Assembly: GCA_020854925.1 (NCBI GenBank)
Contig: JAHKLV010000176.1
Coordinates: 1 to 5,913 of the forward strand
From: Candidatus Methanofastidiosia archaeon
GTDB taxonomy: Archaea; Methanobacteriota_B; Thermococci; Methanofastidiosales; NM3
Reading direction: 5' to 3'
Length of the DNA: 5,913 bases
A program made the position numbers and the translations under genes. Under the pieces are notes generated by a model, which saw only the letters and a program-made list of their open reading frames with translations, did not search any database and was not told where the DNA came from. Below, piece by piece: positions 1 to 4,819 of the stretch. Each line of letters begins with the position of its first letter. Within the stretch, counting starts at the first letter, position 1.

Positions 1-1
1 C

Positions 2-379
2 GGGCCGCGCACGGAAGAACCGTCCATCATCTCCGACTGGGAGTACTTCCCCGACCGCACCCGGTATGCCTCCGTGGTAGCGGGCGCGTATTACGCGGGA
101 CGCCTCCCCGTGACCGAATACCTTCATCAGGAACGACGCCAGGCAACCTGTTTTGTCATCATGGAGGTGGACCCGTCATACCACACGCCGGTGGGCGTCT
201 GGCGGGTACGGACCATCCTTCGTGACGCGCTTGCCCTGCCCCCGGTGCGCTGCGAAAGCATCGAGGCCGCCTTCGACTCGTTACGCACCGTCCTTGTCAA
301 TCCCCCTGGCGCATACCTGGCATCATCCCAGCTCCTGCATTTCTCATCCAGGCAAAAGGTCCTTGACGAATGGCTCTGA
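2..379 (+). CDS. Nre-family archaeal DNA repair protein, C-terminal 125 residues (5' truncated)
   Basis: The frame is open from base 2 to a TGA at 377-379, so only the C-terminal part of a protein usually about 400 residues long is present. The stretch with GAYYAGRLPVTEYL, ERRQATCFVIMEVDPSY and GVWRVRTILRDAL (about fragment residues 27-75) matches the C-terminal block of archaeal Nre proteins (formerly DUF650/DUF651), in which related YYAARL, RRQA and P.GVW.VR signatures are typical. The last eight residues, QKVLDEWL, resemble a PCNA-interacting peptide (Q-x-x-L-x-x-aromatic), and Nre proteins are known to act in DNA repair with PCNA through such a C-terminal motif. The start codon and any N-terminal zinc-binding segment lie outside the window, so NreA and NreB cannot be told apart by completeness. 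The frame remains open upstream of the GTG at 74, and the conserved DWEYFPDRTRYAS segment precedes it, so 74 is not the true start. Confidence 0.85.
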   Translation, partial: GPRTEEPSIISDWEYFPDRTRYASVVAGAYYAGRLPVTEYLHQERRQATCFVIMEVDPSYHTPVGVWRVRTILRDALALPPVRCESIEAAFDSLRTVLVNPPGAYLASSQLLHFSSRQKVLDEWL

Positions 380-385
380 GGATCT

Positions 386-408
386 GGTCGTCTGTAGTGG
401 TCACGACC
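386..408 (+). other. Inverted repeat after the nre stop codon
   Basis: GGTCGT at 386-391 and ACGACC at 403-408 form a perfect 6 bp stem with an 11 nt loop, starting 7 nt after the nre stop. No T-run follows, so it is not a classic intrinsic terminator. It may be a 3' end structure or chance. Confidence 0.3.
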
Positions 409-450
409 TCACATCCCCATGTATCCACTTATGGGTAATATACCAAAATG

Positions 451-458
451 TTTTTAAT
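451..458 (+). promoter_or_regulatory. Putative TATA box for the ECF S-component gene
   Basis: TTTTTAAT is centred about 24-25 nt before the ATG at 479, the spacing expected from an archaeal TATA box to a transcription start. This would give a leaderless mRNA starting at or next to 479. A second AT-rich candidate, TAATATAC at 436-443, would instead place the start near 465, compatible with the upstream ATG at 461. No Shine-Dalgarno sequence precedes either ATG. Confidence 0.45.
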
Positions 459-478
459 GCATGCAATGTGCTTCGCTC

Positions 479-967
479 ATGCAATCGCGGGATGTGGCTT
501 TACGTGCCTCCTTTACGGCACTCGTCTTCATAGCTACTGCCATCATTCCTCCCATTCCCATCTCGGCAACAGGGGGATATCTTAACTTTGGTGAATCAGT
601 CATTTTCATCAGCGCGCTCCTCTTCGGGGGCGTTACCGGCGGATTTGCCGGCGGTGTCGGGGCCGCGCTTGCCGACCTGGCGCTCGGATTCGGATCGTTT
701 GCACCCATAACGCTTGTGGTGAAGGGTGTGGAAGGGTACCTTGTCGGTGTCATCGGCCAGGGCGCGCCCATGCGTCGCAGGCTGCTTGCCGTCATCGTGG
801 GTGGGGTGGTCCTCGTGACGGGATACTTCATCTTTGAGGTGGCGCTCTTCGGACTCCCCGCTGCCCTTGTCGAGGTACCGTTCAATGTCCTCCAGGCAGT
901 CGTTGGCATCATCATCTCGCTCTCGGTGGTGCAGACACTTGAGCGGAGAAAGGGGAATACCTACTGA
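479..967 (+). CDS. ECF transporter S component (substrate-binding membrane subunit), substrate unknown
   Basis: A hydrophobic protein of 162 residues (168 if the ATG at 461 is used) with about five to six membrane segments. Diagnostic of ECF S components of the COG4720-like type are the GGYLNFGESVIFISALLFG block (about residues 32-50), the glycine-rich GGFAGGVGAALADLALG block (54-70), the ITLVVKGVEGYLVGVIG segment (77-93) and the late VPFNVLQAVVGIIIS helix (133-147). Such proteins bind a vitamin or precursor (riboflavin, thiamin precursors and others) and use a shared energising module of two ATPases and a T subunit; none of those genes is here, so it would rely on a module encoded elsewhere. 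The ATG at 479 is preferred because MQSRDVALRASFTAL is a typical S-component N-terminus and a TATA-like box sits 24 nt upstream. The substrate cannot be assigned from sequence. Confidence 0.85.
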   Translation: MQSRDVALRASFTALVFIATAIIPPIPISATGGYLNFGESVIFISALLFGGVTGGFAGGVGAALADLALGFGSFAPITLVVKGVEGYLVGVIGQGAPMRRRLLAVIVGGVVLVTGYFIFEVALFGLPAALVEVPFNVLQAVVGIIISLSVVQTLERRKGNTY

Positions 968-975
968 GAATCGTG

Positions 976-1006
976 CGCCGGCATCGTGCCGGCGACTATG
1001 CTTTTT
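976..1006. terminator. Hairpin between convergent genes, likely terminator
   Basis: CGCCGGC at 976-982 and GCCGGCG at 988-994 are a perfect 7 bp GC-rich inverted repeat around a 5 nt loop, 9 nt after the ECF S stop and immediately past the stop codon (996-998) of the minus-strand DUF134 gene. On the plus strand it is followed by CTTTTTCTTC, a T-rich tract that overlaps the end of the opposing gene. It probably ends plus-strand transcription; no T-tract follows on the minus side. Confidence 0.6.
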
Positions 1007-1307
1007 CTTCACTTGCTTCTTCAGCACGGTCGCGCTTTTCTATGGAGATGGCGTGCCCCTCGATGAGCGCCTTGGCAATCTTTTCACGCGCGCTTGTGTA
1101 GATGCGGTGGAAGGTCGGCTGGGAGACGCGAAGCATCTCGCTTGCCTCTTTCTGTGACTTCTTCTCATAGTCCTTTAGTCGTATGGCCTCGAGCTCCTCT
1201 GCGTGGAGGGCGACCTCCTCAAGCTCCTTGATGGGGATGCCCCGCGGCTTGAAGTAGTAGACCTCCGGATTGTAGCATATGTGGCGGTATATTTTTGGCC
1301 GTGCCAT
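996..1307 (-). CDS. UPF0251/DUF134 family helix-turn-helix DNA-binding protein
   Basis: A complete 103-residue protein. MARPKIYRHICYNPEVYYFKP followed by GIPIKELEEVALHAEELEAIRLKD is the characteristic N-terminal half of the UPF0251 (DUF134, COG1342) family. A sigma-70 region 4-like helix-turn-helix follows: SQKEASEMLRVSQPTFHRIY at about residues 51-70, then SAREKIAKALIEGHAISIE. Members are predicted DNA-binding regulators; targets are largely unknown. The extreme C-terminus is charged (EEASEEKA). The ATG at 1307 is supported by AGGGGAG ending 3 nt upstream and by the conserved MARPK-type start. It lies 39 bp downstream of the DtxR-type gene on the same strand, so the two may be co-transcribed, although a TATA-like element in the gap suggests an additional promoter of its own. 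Confidence 0.9.
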   Translation of the reverse strand: MARPKIYRHICYNPEVYYFKPRGIPIKELEEVALHAEELEAIRLKDYEKKSQKEASEMLRVSQPTFHRIYTSAREKIAKALIEGHAISIEKRDRAEEASEEKA

Positions 1308-1329
1308 GGACTCCCCTTTCTGTTATGAA

Positions 1330-1337
1330 TATTTATA
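1330..1337 (-). promoter_or_regulatory. Putative TATA box for the DUF134 gene
   Basis: On the minus strand the sequence reads TATAAATA, a near-consensus archaeal box A, centred 26 nt before the ATG at 1307. It lies in the short gap after the DtxR-type gene and would allow transcription of the DUF134 gene separately from its upstream neighbour. Confidence 0.5.
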
Positions 1338-1346
1338 CTTTTGCCG

Positions 1347-1817
1347 CTACTTGTGTTCATCGGACGTGCACGTGTGCTCGCCGGTAGAACAGAAGTCCTT
1401 GTAATGCGACAGCCATTTGGGGTCGTGAGGTGCCTTTTTCACAAAAGAGACAAGCTGTTCGATCTGCTCGATGGTCTGTTCGTTGAGCTGGTGCTCCATG
1501 ATGCAGGCGTCCGTGTCGGCGATGTCCGGGGGGACGTTGATTATCTCGAGAAATTCCTTGAGGATGGTATGTCTCCGCTGCACGCCCTCTGCTATCTCCT
1601 TGCCTTTTTCCGTAAGGGTGACGCCCTCGTACTTACGGTACACAACAAGCGCTTCCTCGGAGAGGCGCTTGAACATCTCGGCGACGCTTGCCGGCGTGAT
1701 ACCAAGCGCGTCTGAGACATCCTTGGTCCTGGCGTATCCCTTGTCGTCCACAATGGACAGGATTGCCTCAAGATAGTCTTCGCACTTCCTGCTGTATTCT
1801 TTCTGGTCTTCGTCCAT
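1347..1817 (-). CDS. DtxR/MntR-family metal-dependent transcriptional regulator
   Basis: A 156-residue protein with an N-terminal winged helix-turn-helix (about residues 11-73: KCEDYLEAIL, DVSDALGITPASVAEMFKRL, then the wing VVYRKYEGVTLTEKGKEIA) and a metal-binding/dimerisation domain (about 74-140). By alignment from memory to Bacillus MntR, metal ligands appear to be Asp14, Glu17, His83, Glu108 and His109. Position 105 is Cys where MntR has Glu99, as in iron-type DtxR (Cys102), while Asp14 is the manganese-type residue in place of DtxR Met10. There is no C-terminal SH3/FeoA-like domain. The tail DFCSTGEHTCTSDEHK contains extra Cys and His. Family members bind Fe(II) or Mn(II) and repress uptake genes or activate others. 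The gene is divergent from the Mrp gene. No in-frame start lies upstream of 1817 before a stop codon. Confidence 0.92.
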   Translation of the reverse strand: MDEDQKEYSRKCEDYLEAILSIVDDKGYARTKDVSDALGITPASVAEMFKRLSEEALVVYRKYEGVTLTEKGKEIAEGVQRRHTILKEFLEIINVPPDIADTDACIMEHQLNEQTIEQIEQLVSFVKKAPHDPKWLSHYKDFCSTGEHTCTSDEHK

Positions 1818-1839
1818 TTGTATTTACTGTGGTTCCTCC

Positions 1840-1850
1840 CTATAAAAAAA
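1840..1850 (-). promoter_or_regulatory. Putative TATA box for the DtxR-type gene
   Basis: The minus strand reads TTTTTTTATAG, centred about 27 nt before the ATG at 1817, which would place transcription initiation at or within a few bases of the start codon. GGGAGGAA lies between the box and the ATG, but it is about 15 nt from the ATG, which is too far for a good ribosome binding site, and it would probably lie upstream of the transcript. Confidence 0.5.
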
Positions 1851-1888
1851 TACTGCAGAATTCCGGCTGAAATGGTATGGTATGCAGC

Positions 1889-1902
1889 TGAATAGATATT
1901 CA
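1889..1902. promoter_or_regulatory. Dyad TGAATA-GA-TATTCA in the divergent promoter region, possible operator
   Basis: TGAATA (1889-1894) and TATTCA (1897-1902) are perfect 6 bp inverted arms separated by 2 nt, just upstream of the mrp-side TATA box at 1908 and between the two divergent genes. A DtxR-type repressor commonly binds AT-rich dyads near its own promoter, so this is a candidate operator. The match is short, and the assignment is inference. Confidence 0.35.
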
Positions 1903-1907
1903 TTAAC

Positions 1908-1915
1908 TTTTTATA
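1908..1915 (+). promoter_or_regulatory. Putative TATA box for mrp
   Basis: TTTTTATA is centred about 47 nt before the mrp ATG. With the usual TATA-to-start spacing the transcript would begin near 1936 and carry a leader of about 20 nt that contains the GGAGG ribosome binding site at 1946-1950. Confidence 0.55.
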
Positions 1916-1945
1916 CTGCACCCCCCTACAGGTATCACCCTACCC

Positions 1946-1950
1946 GGAGG
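1946..1950 (+). promoter_or_regulatory. Ribosome binding site of mrp
   Basis: GGAGG with an 8 nt spacer to the ATG at 1959 is the clearest Shine-Dalgarno site in the window. It supports 1959 (or the adjacent ATG at 1962) as the start. Confidence 0.7.
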
Positions 1951-1958
1951 CTAGCGGT

Positions 1959-2750
1959 ATGATGGACGAAAAAATGATGGAACAGACACGCATCATCGAG
2001 GAACGCGTGAAAAAAATCAAGCACAGGATAGCAGTGGCAAGTGGCAAGGGGGGCGTTGGCAAATCCCTTGTTTCGGGGCTTCTTGCATCCGCTCTTGCAC
2101 AGAAAGGGTACACGGTCGGCCTTCTCGATGCCGACATCACCGGGCCATCCATCCCGCGCATGTTCGGTGCGGAAGGGATTCTTGGCAAGTCTGAGGAAGG
2201 CATCATACCTCCCGTTACGGAGGACGGCATCAAGATCATGTCGTTGAGCCTAATTCTCAGCGATAATTCAAACGCCGTGATTTGGCGCGGCCCCATGATA
2301 TCCAGTGCCATCAGGCAATTTGTGTCTGATATCGACTGGGGAGAGCTCGACTACCTCATCGTCGACCTGCCACCGGGAACGAGTGATGCGCCGCTTACCG
2401 TCATGCAGAATCTGCAGCTCGAAGGCATGGTTGTGGTCACCTCGCCCCAGCAGCTCGCATTCGAGATCGTGCGAAAGGCGATAAGCATGTCCCAGACCAT
2501 GAATGTGCGGGTCCTTGGACTTGTCGAGAACATGTCGTATGCGGTCTGCCCGAAGTGCGGCGAGCGATTCGAGCTCTTTGGCAAGGACCAGGGGGAAAAG
2601 CTTGCACAGGCGGCAAACGTACCCTTCCTTGGGTCCATACCGCTTGATCCGCAGATATCGCTTCTAGCAGACAACGGCCGCATCTCCACGTACCGGAGCG
2701 ATGCAGTGACCGCCATTGTTGAATCCGTTCTTGAGAATCTGGAGCAGTAA
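1959..2750 (+). CDS. Mrp/NBP35/ApbC-family iron-sulfur cluster carrier P-loop ATPase
   Basis: A complete 263-residue protein of the SIMIBI/ParA-like class. It shows the deviant Walker A GKGGVGKS (residues 29-36) with its signature lysine, the LLDADITGPSIPRMFG block (55-70), the Walker B-like LIVDLPPGTSD (133-143), and GLVENMSYAVCPKCG with the C197-x-x-C200 pair that bridges a labile [4Fe-4S] cluster between two subunits in this family. The next segment, ERFELFGKDQGEKLA, and the terminal SIPLDPQISLLADNG are also standard for Mrp. The role is cytosolic assembly and transfer of Fe-S clusters to apo-proteins, important in methanogens rich in Fe-S enzymes. There is no N-terminal DUF59 domain and no ferredoxin-like extension, which is normal for archaeal forms. 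It is divergent from a metal-responsive regulator, which suggests shared metal-dependent control. Confidence 0.95.
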   Translation: MMDEKMMEQTRIIEERVKKIKHRIAVASGKGGVGKSLVSGLLASALAQKGYTVGLLDADITGPSIPRMFGAEGILGKSEEGIIPPVTEDGIKIMSLSLILSDNSNAVIWRGPMISSAIRQFVSDIDWGELDYLIVDLPPGTSDAPLTVMQNLQLEGMVVVTSPQQLAFEIVRKAISMSQTMNVRVLGLVENMSYAVCPKCGERFELFGKDQGEKLAQAANVPFLGSIPLDPQISLLADNGRISTYRSDAVTAIVESVLENLEQ

Positions 2751-2769
2751 TGCTCCCCTTTTCTCATTT
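2741..2769 (+). terminator. Hairpin with T-rich tail at the end of mrp
   Basis: GGAGCA (2741-2746) and TGCTCC (2751-2756) form a perfect 6 bp stem closed by the tetraloop GTAA, whose last three bases are the mrp stop codon. A T-rich tail, CCTTTTCTCATTT, follows at 2757-2769. The arrangement resembles an intrinsic terminator; in archaea the T-tract alone may be sufficient. Confidence 0.55.
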
Positions 2770-2775
2770 GCACAA

Positions 2776-2783
2776 GGTATAAG
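2776..2783 (+). promoter_or_regulatory. Putative TATA box for the cysteine-rich gene
   Basis: GGTATAAG is centred about 27 nt before the in-frame ATG at 2807 and only 12 nt before the ATG at 2792. If it is the real box, the mRNA would start near 2805, and 2807 rather than 2792 would be the start codon. Confidence 0.4.
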
Positions 2784-2791
2784 AATCCCGC

Positions 2792-3265
2792 ATGGGCAAT
2801 GATACCATGGATTCCGCCCCCATCCGGTGCCCGTACTGTGGCGCATACGATGTCGACGTGTCGGAGCGCACCTGCACCTGCACGTATTGCGGTACCTCGT
2901 TTTGCACCCCGAACGGAGTGGCGGCACCCGTCGAACAGCGGGAGCAGCTGCCGCTCCTCGTATGCCCCTCATGCAACACATCATACAGGGAGGAGGAATG
3001 GGCGCAGTGCTGCGAGGCATCCATACGTGAAAGGGATACGACGGCAGCACCGTCATGGACTGTTTCGGTGACAGCATACGCTTGTCCAACATGCGGCGGT
3101 ACCATCTGCCGCGAGTGCGTAGTGCATGGCAGATTCAAGAAGGATACCTGCAGAAGATGCAACGGGAAGGTCACGAGGGACGATGGCTATTTTGTGGTAC
3201 GCAGCAAGAAGGAGATACCTTTTATGCTCAGGCGTTATATTCGCTCAAAGAGGGAAAACGATTAA
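2792..3265 (+). CDS. Cysteine-rich protein with several zinc-ribbon-like motifs, unknown function
   Basis: I do not recognise the family. The protein has 157 residues (152 if the ATG at 2807 is used) and 16 cysteines, mostly in CxxC pairs. Module one is C13PYC16 with C28/C30/C33 and C38, like a small zinc ribbon. Module two is C58PSC61 with C73-C74. Module three is C98PTC101, C107REC110, His112 and C120RRC123, with the look of a cross-braced treble-clef or RING-like site. The C-terminal tail is basic (RSKKEIPFMLRRYIRSKREND). It has no membrane segment or signal peptide, so it is likely a cytosolic zinc protein binding nucleic acid or another protein, but this is inference. It sits 41 bp after mrp and 35 bp before the PH-SHOCT gene. 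Neither candidate ATG has a good ribosome binding site; the TATA-like box at 2776 favours 2807. Confidence 0.75.
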   Translation: MGNDTMDSAPIRCPYCGAYDVDVSERTCTCTYCGTSFCTPNGVAAPVEQREQLPLLVCPSCNTSYREEEWAQCCEASIRERDTTAAPSWTVSVTAYACPTCGGTICRECVVHGRFKKDTCRRCNGKVTRDDGYFVVRSKKEIPFMLRRYIRSKREND

Positions 3266-3287
3266 TACGTGCAGCATATACCTATAC

Positions 3288-3294
3288 GGGGTGA
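3288..3294 (+). promoter_or_regulatory. Ribosome binding site of the PH-SHOCT gene
   Basis: GGGGTGA, containing the anti-SD complement GGTGA, lies 6 nt before the ATG at 3301 and fixes that start. TATA-like elements at 3262-3268 (TTAATAC) and 3274-3281 (GCATATAC) are possible promoters; the first would leave this site within the leader. Confidence 0.55.
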
Positions 3295-3300
3295 CATTGA

Positions 3301-3870
3301 ATGGATTTGCCAAAGCAGGTGCATGATAACCTGACACCGGGAGAGTCTGTCGCATGTTGTGTACAGACCTCGATGGACCTTAATCCCACCTACATTGTGG
3401 TTACGAACAAGCGCGTGGTCTGTTATGACAAGAAGGCGCTGGGCCGATATGACTTGTCCGCCATACCCTATTCCAAAATCTTCAAGGTTATCGGAAAGAA
3501 GGGCAAGATGCGTGGTGCCCTCACCATTCTCGGGGAGGAGCGGGGCATGGTCATTGATGTGGAAAAGCTGAAAAACGATGAGATTCTCCAGGTCATTGAG
3601 ACCATCAAGAACGAGATAAACAAGGTGGCCCTGGAACCCATCTCCATCATGCGCAAGAAAAAGCTCATGGGGGAGGAGTGGCATCTGCACAAGCCGAAGG
3701 AAAACCTTGTGAGGACCGTCGCCGCGCCGGCGCCCCACGCCATGCAGTCCATGGATGCACCCCCCACCGGTGTCGAGCAGATACGCGAGCTCAAGGCGCT
3801 TCTTGACGAGGGTCTTCTCACTGAGGAAGAATTCAAGCAAAAGAAGGAAGAAATCCTCAAGCGCATGTAG
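3301..3870 (+). CDS. PH-like domain protein with C-terminal SHOCT domain
   Basis: A complete 189-residue soluble protein. The N-terminal part (about 1-110) has the bacterial PH-domain pattern: LTPGESVACCVQTSM, then TYIVVTNKRVVCYDKKALG, then YDLSAIPYSKIFKVIGKKGKMRGALTI, then a strand and the closing helix DEILQVIETIKNEINKVAL. Residues about 111-156 are a linker rich in charged residues and then in Ala, Pro and Met. Residues about 157-189 (VEQIRELKALLDEGLLTEEEFKQKKEEILKRM) are a textbook SHOCT motif, a short helical domain found at protein termini and thought to mediate oligomerisation. Bacterial-type PH domains bind proteins or lipids; no specific role can be given. The start is set by a ribosome binding site at 3288-3294. 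It may be co-expressed with the cysteine-rich gene 35 bp upstream. Confidence 0.88.
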   Translation: MDLPKQVHDNLTPGESVACCVQTSMDLNPTYIVVTNKRVVCYDKKALGRYDLSAIPYSKIFKVIGKKGKMRGALTILGEERGMVIDVEKLKNDEILQVIETIKNEINKVALEPISIMRKKKLMGEEWHLHKPKENLVRTVAAPAPHAMQSMDAPPTGVEQIRELKALLDEGLLTEEEFKQKKEEILKRM

Positions 3871-3871
3871 A

Positions 3872-3888
3872 TATCTTTTTCTATCTTT
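3872..3888 (+). terminator. T-rich tract after the PH-SHOCT gene
   Basis: TATCTTTTTCTATCTTT directly follows the stop codon and contains two copies of TATCTTT (3872-3878 and 3882-3888). Pyrimidine-rich T-tracts without a hairpin are the usual archaeal termination signal. Confidence 0.45.
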
Positions 3889-3904
3889 GTATCAACGGGG
3901 GGGC

Positions 3905-4765
3905 ATGAATATGACGCCTTCCTGCTATATATGTTTTCTTCGGCAGGCTGAATCGGTCTGTGACCTTGTCGGTGCCGATGCTGCCACCCGTACGCGCGTG
4001 CTCCGCGCCGTGTGTGCCGTCCTTTCCCTGGTTCCCGATACCGTTACTCCTCCCGAGGTGTCAGACGGCGTCCATAAGGCGGTGAGGGATACGCTTGGTG
4101 TTGCCGATCCGTACCACGAACTCAAGCGGGAGTACAATAACAAGGCATTGGAGCGGGTTCCTGCCCTCGAGGAGCTCTGCGAGGCATCGGCCGACCCGCT
4201 TGCTGCATACGTGCGAGCGGCACTCTGCGGCAACATCATCGATTTCGGATGTGCAACGCCCTTTGACCTTGATGCCACCTATGCGGAAATGGCATCATGG
4301 CAGCTCGACGGTGCCGTGCTTGCCCGTTTACGCGATGACCTTGGCCGTGCCAGGTCTCTTCTCTTTCTTACGGACAATGCGGGAGAGATCGTCTTTGATG
4401 CGCTCCTTCTGCGCCATATACGGAAGACGACGGGAATTGAATGTATTACCGTCGCTGTCAAGGGCGGTCCGTGGATAAACGATGCCATGGAGGAGGATGC
4501 CGCCGCTGCAGGTATACGCGCAGGCGATGGCATAACAATCCTTCGCATCGGCACGGGCGAGAGGGGGACGGGCATGATGCGGACGTCACCTGCCTTTGCC
4601 AACGTCTGTGAAACCCATGACGTCATCATAAGCAAGGGCCAGGCAAACTGGGAGCTGCTCGGAGACAGACCGGGGATGTATTTCCTGCTCATGGCAAAGT
4701 GTCCTCTTATAGCATCGGCGTTCGGCACGAAGCCGCAGTCACCCGTCCTGCACCGTTCCTCCTGA
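3905..4765 (+). CDS. DUF89 family metal-dependent damage-control phosphatase (archaeal stand-alone type)
   Basis: A 286-residue protein (284 from the second ATG at 3911), the normal length for archaeal DUF89/COG1578 proteins. It begins with the typical CYICFLRQ (C7-x-x-C10). It then has YNNKALERVPALEEL, AALCGNIIDFG, and the catalytic core FLTDNAGEIVFDALLLRHI (Asp157, Asn158), VAVKGGPWINDAMEEDA (Lys186, Asp193, Glu197, Asp198), ISKGQANWELL (Lys244, Asn248) and AKCPLIASAFG (Lys265). The Asp-Asn and later Asp residues match metal ligands known in the family. These enzymes hydrolyse damaged or excess phosphometabolites with Mn, Co or Ni; the physiological substrate is not deducible. A run of seven G at 3897-3903 ends one base before the ATG at 3905 and 7 nt before 3911, so 3911 may be the real start. 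The same frame stays open upstream into the PH-SHOCT gene, but that part lacks family similarity. Confidence 0.9.
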   Translation: MNMTPSCYICFLRQAESVCDLVGADAATRTRVLRAVCAVLSLVPDTVTPPEVSDGVHKAVRDTLGVADPYHELKREYNNKALERVPALEELCEASADPLAAYVRAALCGNIIDFGCATPFDLDATYAEMASWQLDGAVLARLRDDLGRARSLLFLTDNAGEIVFDALLLRHIRKTTGIECITVAVKGGPWINDAMEEDAAAAGIRAGDGITILRIGTGERGTGMMRTSPAFANVCETHDVIISKGQANWELLGDRPGMYFLLMAKCPLIASAFGTKPQSPVLHRSS

Positions 4766-4792
4766 GGAGCGGGCCATCAGCAAGGAAGCATT

Positions 4793-4800
4793 CTTATTAT
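4793..4800 (+). promoter_or_regulatory. Putative TATA box for the REC-PAS-PAS gene
   Basis: CTTATTAT is centred about 23-24 nt before the ATG at 4820, consistent with a leaderless transcript. The only purine-rich alternative upstream of the ATG is GGAAAG at 4805-4810, a poor ribosome binding site. Confidence 0.4.
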
Positions 4801-4819
4801 GCTGTGGAAAGTACCTATC

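Noticed and set aside
380..478. Possible vitamin riboswitch before the ECF S gene
   Set aside because: No recognisable TPP, FMN or cobalamin aptamer core is seen, and the TATA-like boxes at 436-458 leave little or no room for a transcribed leader.
454..915. Long open frame on the minus strand opposite the ECF S gene
   Set aside because: The product is Met/Thr/Pro-rich without any family signature, while the plus frame gives a clear membrane protein.
2764..3174. Minus-strand open frames across the cysteine-rich gene
   Set aside because: The opposite frames are His/Ser/Arg-rich with no motif, whereas the plus frame has regularly spaced CxxC pairs that chance would not produce.
3262..3840. Minus-strand open frame of 192 codons opposite the PH-SHOCT gene
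   Set aside because: The plus-strand frame has recognisable PH and SHOCT signatures; the reverse frame has none and covers the intergenic promoter as well.
3755..3904. Upstream extension of the DUF89 frame into the PH-SHOCT gene
   Set aside because: The translated extension is Ser/Arg-rich low-complexity sequence from another gene's codons; family similarity starts at the CYICFLRQ just after 3905.
4757..4769. Short inverted repeat TCCTC-CTGA-GGAG around the DUF89 stop
   Set aside because: Only 4-5 bp arms with a tiny loop and no T-tract; too weak to call a terminator.
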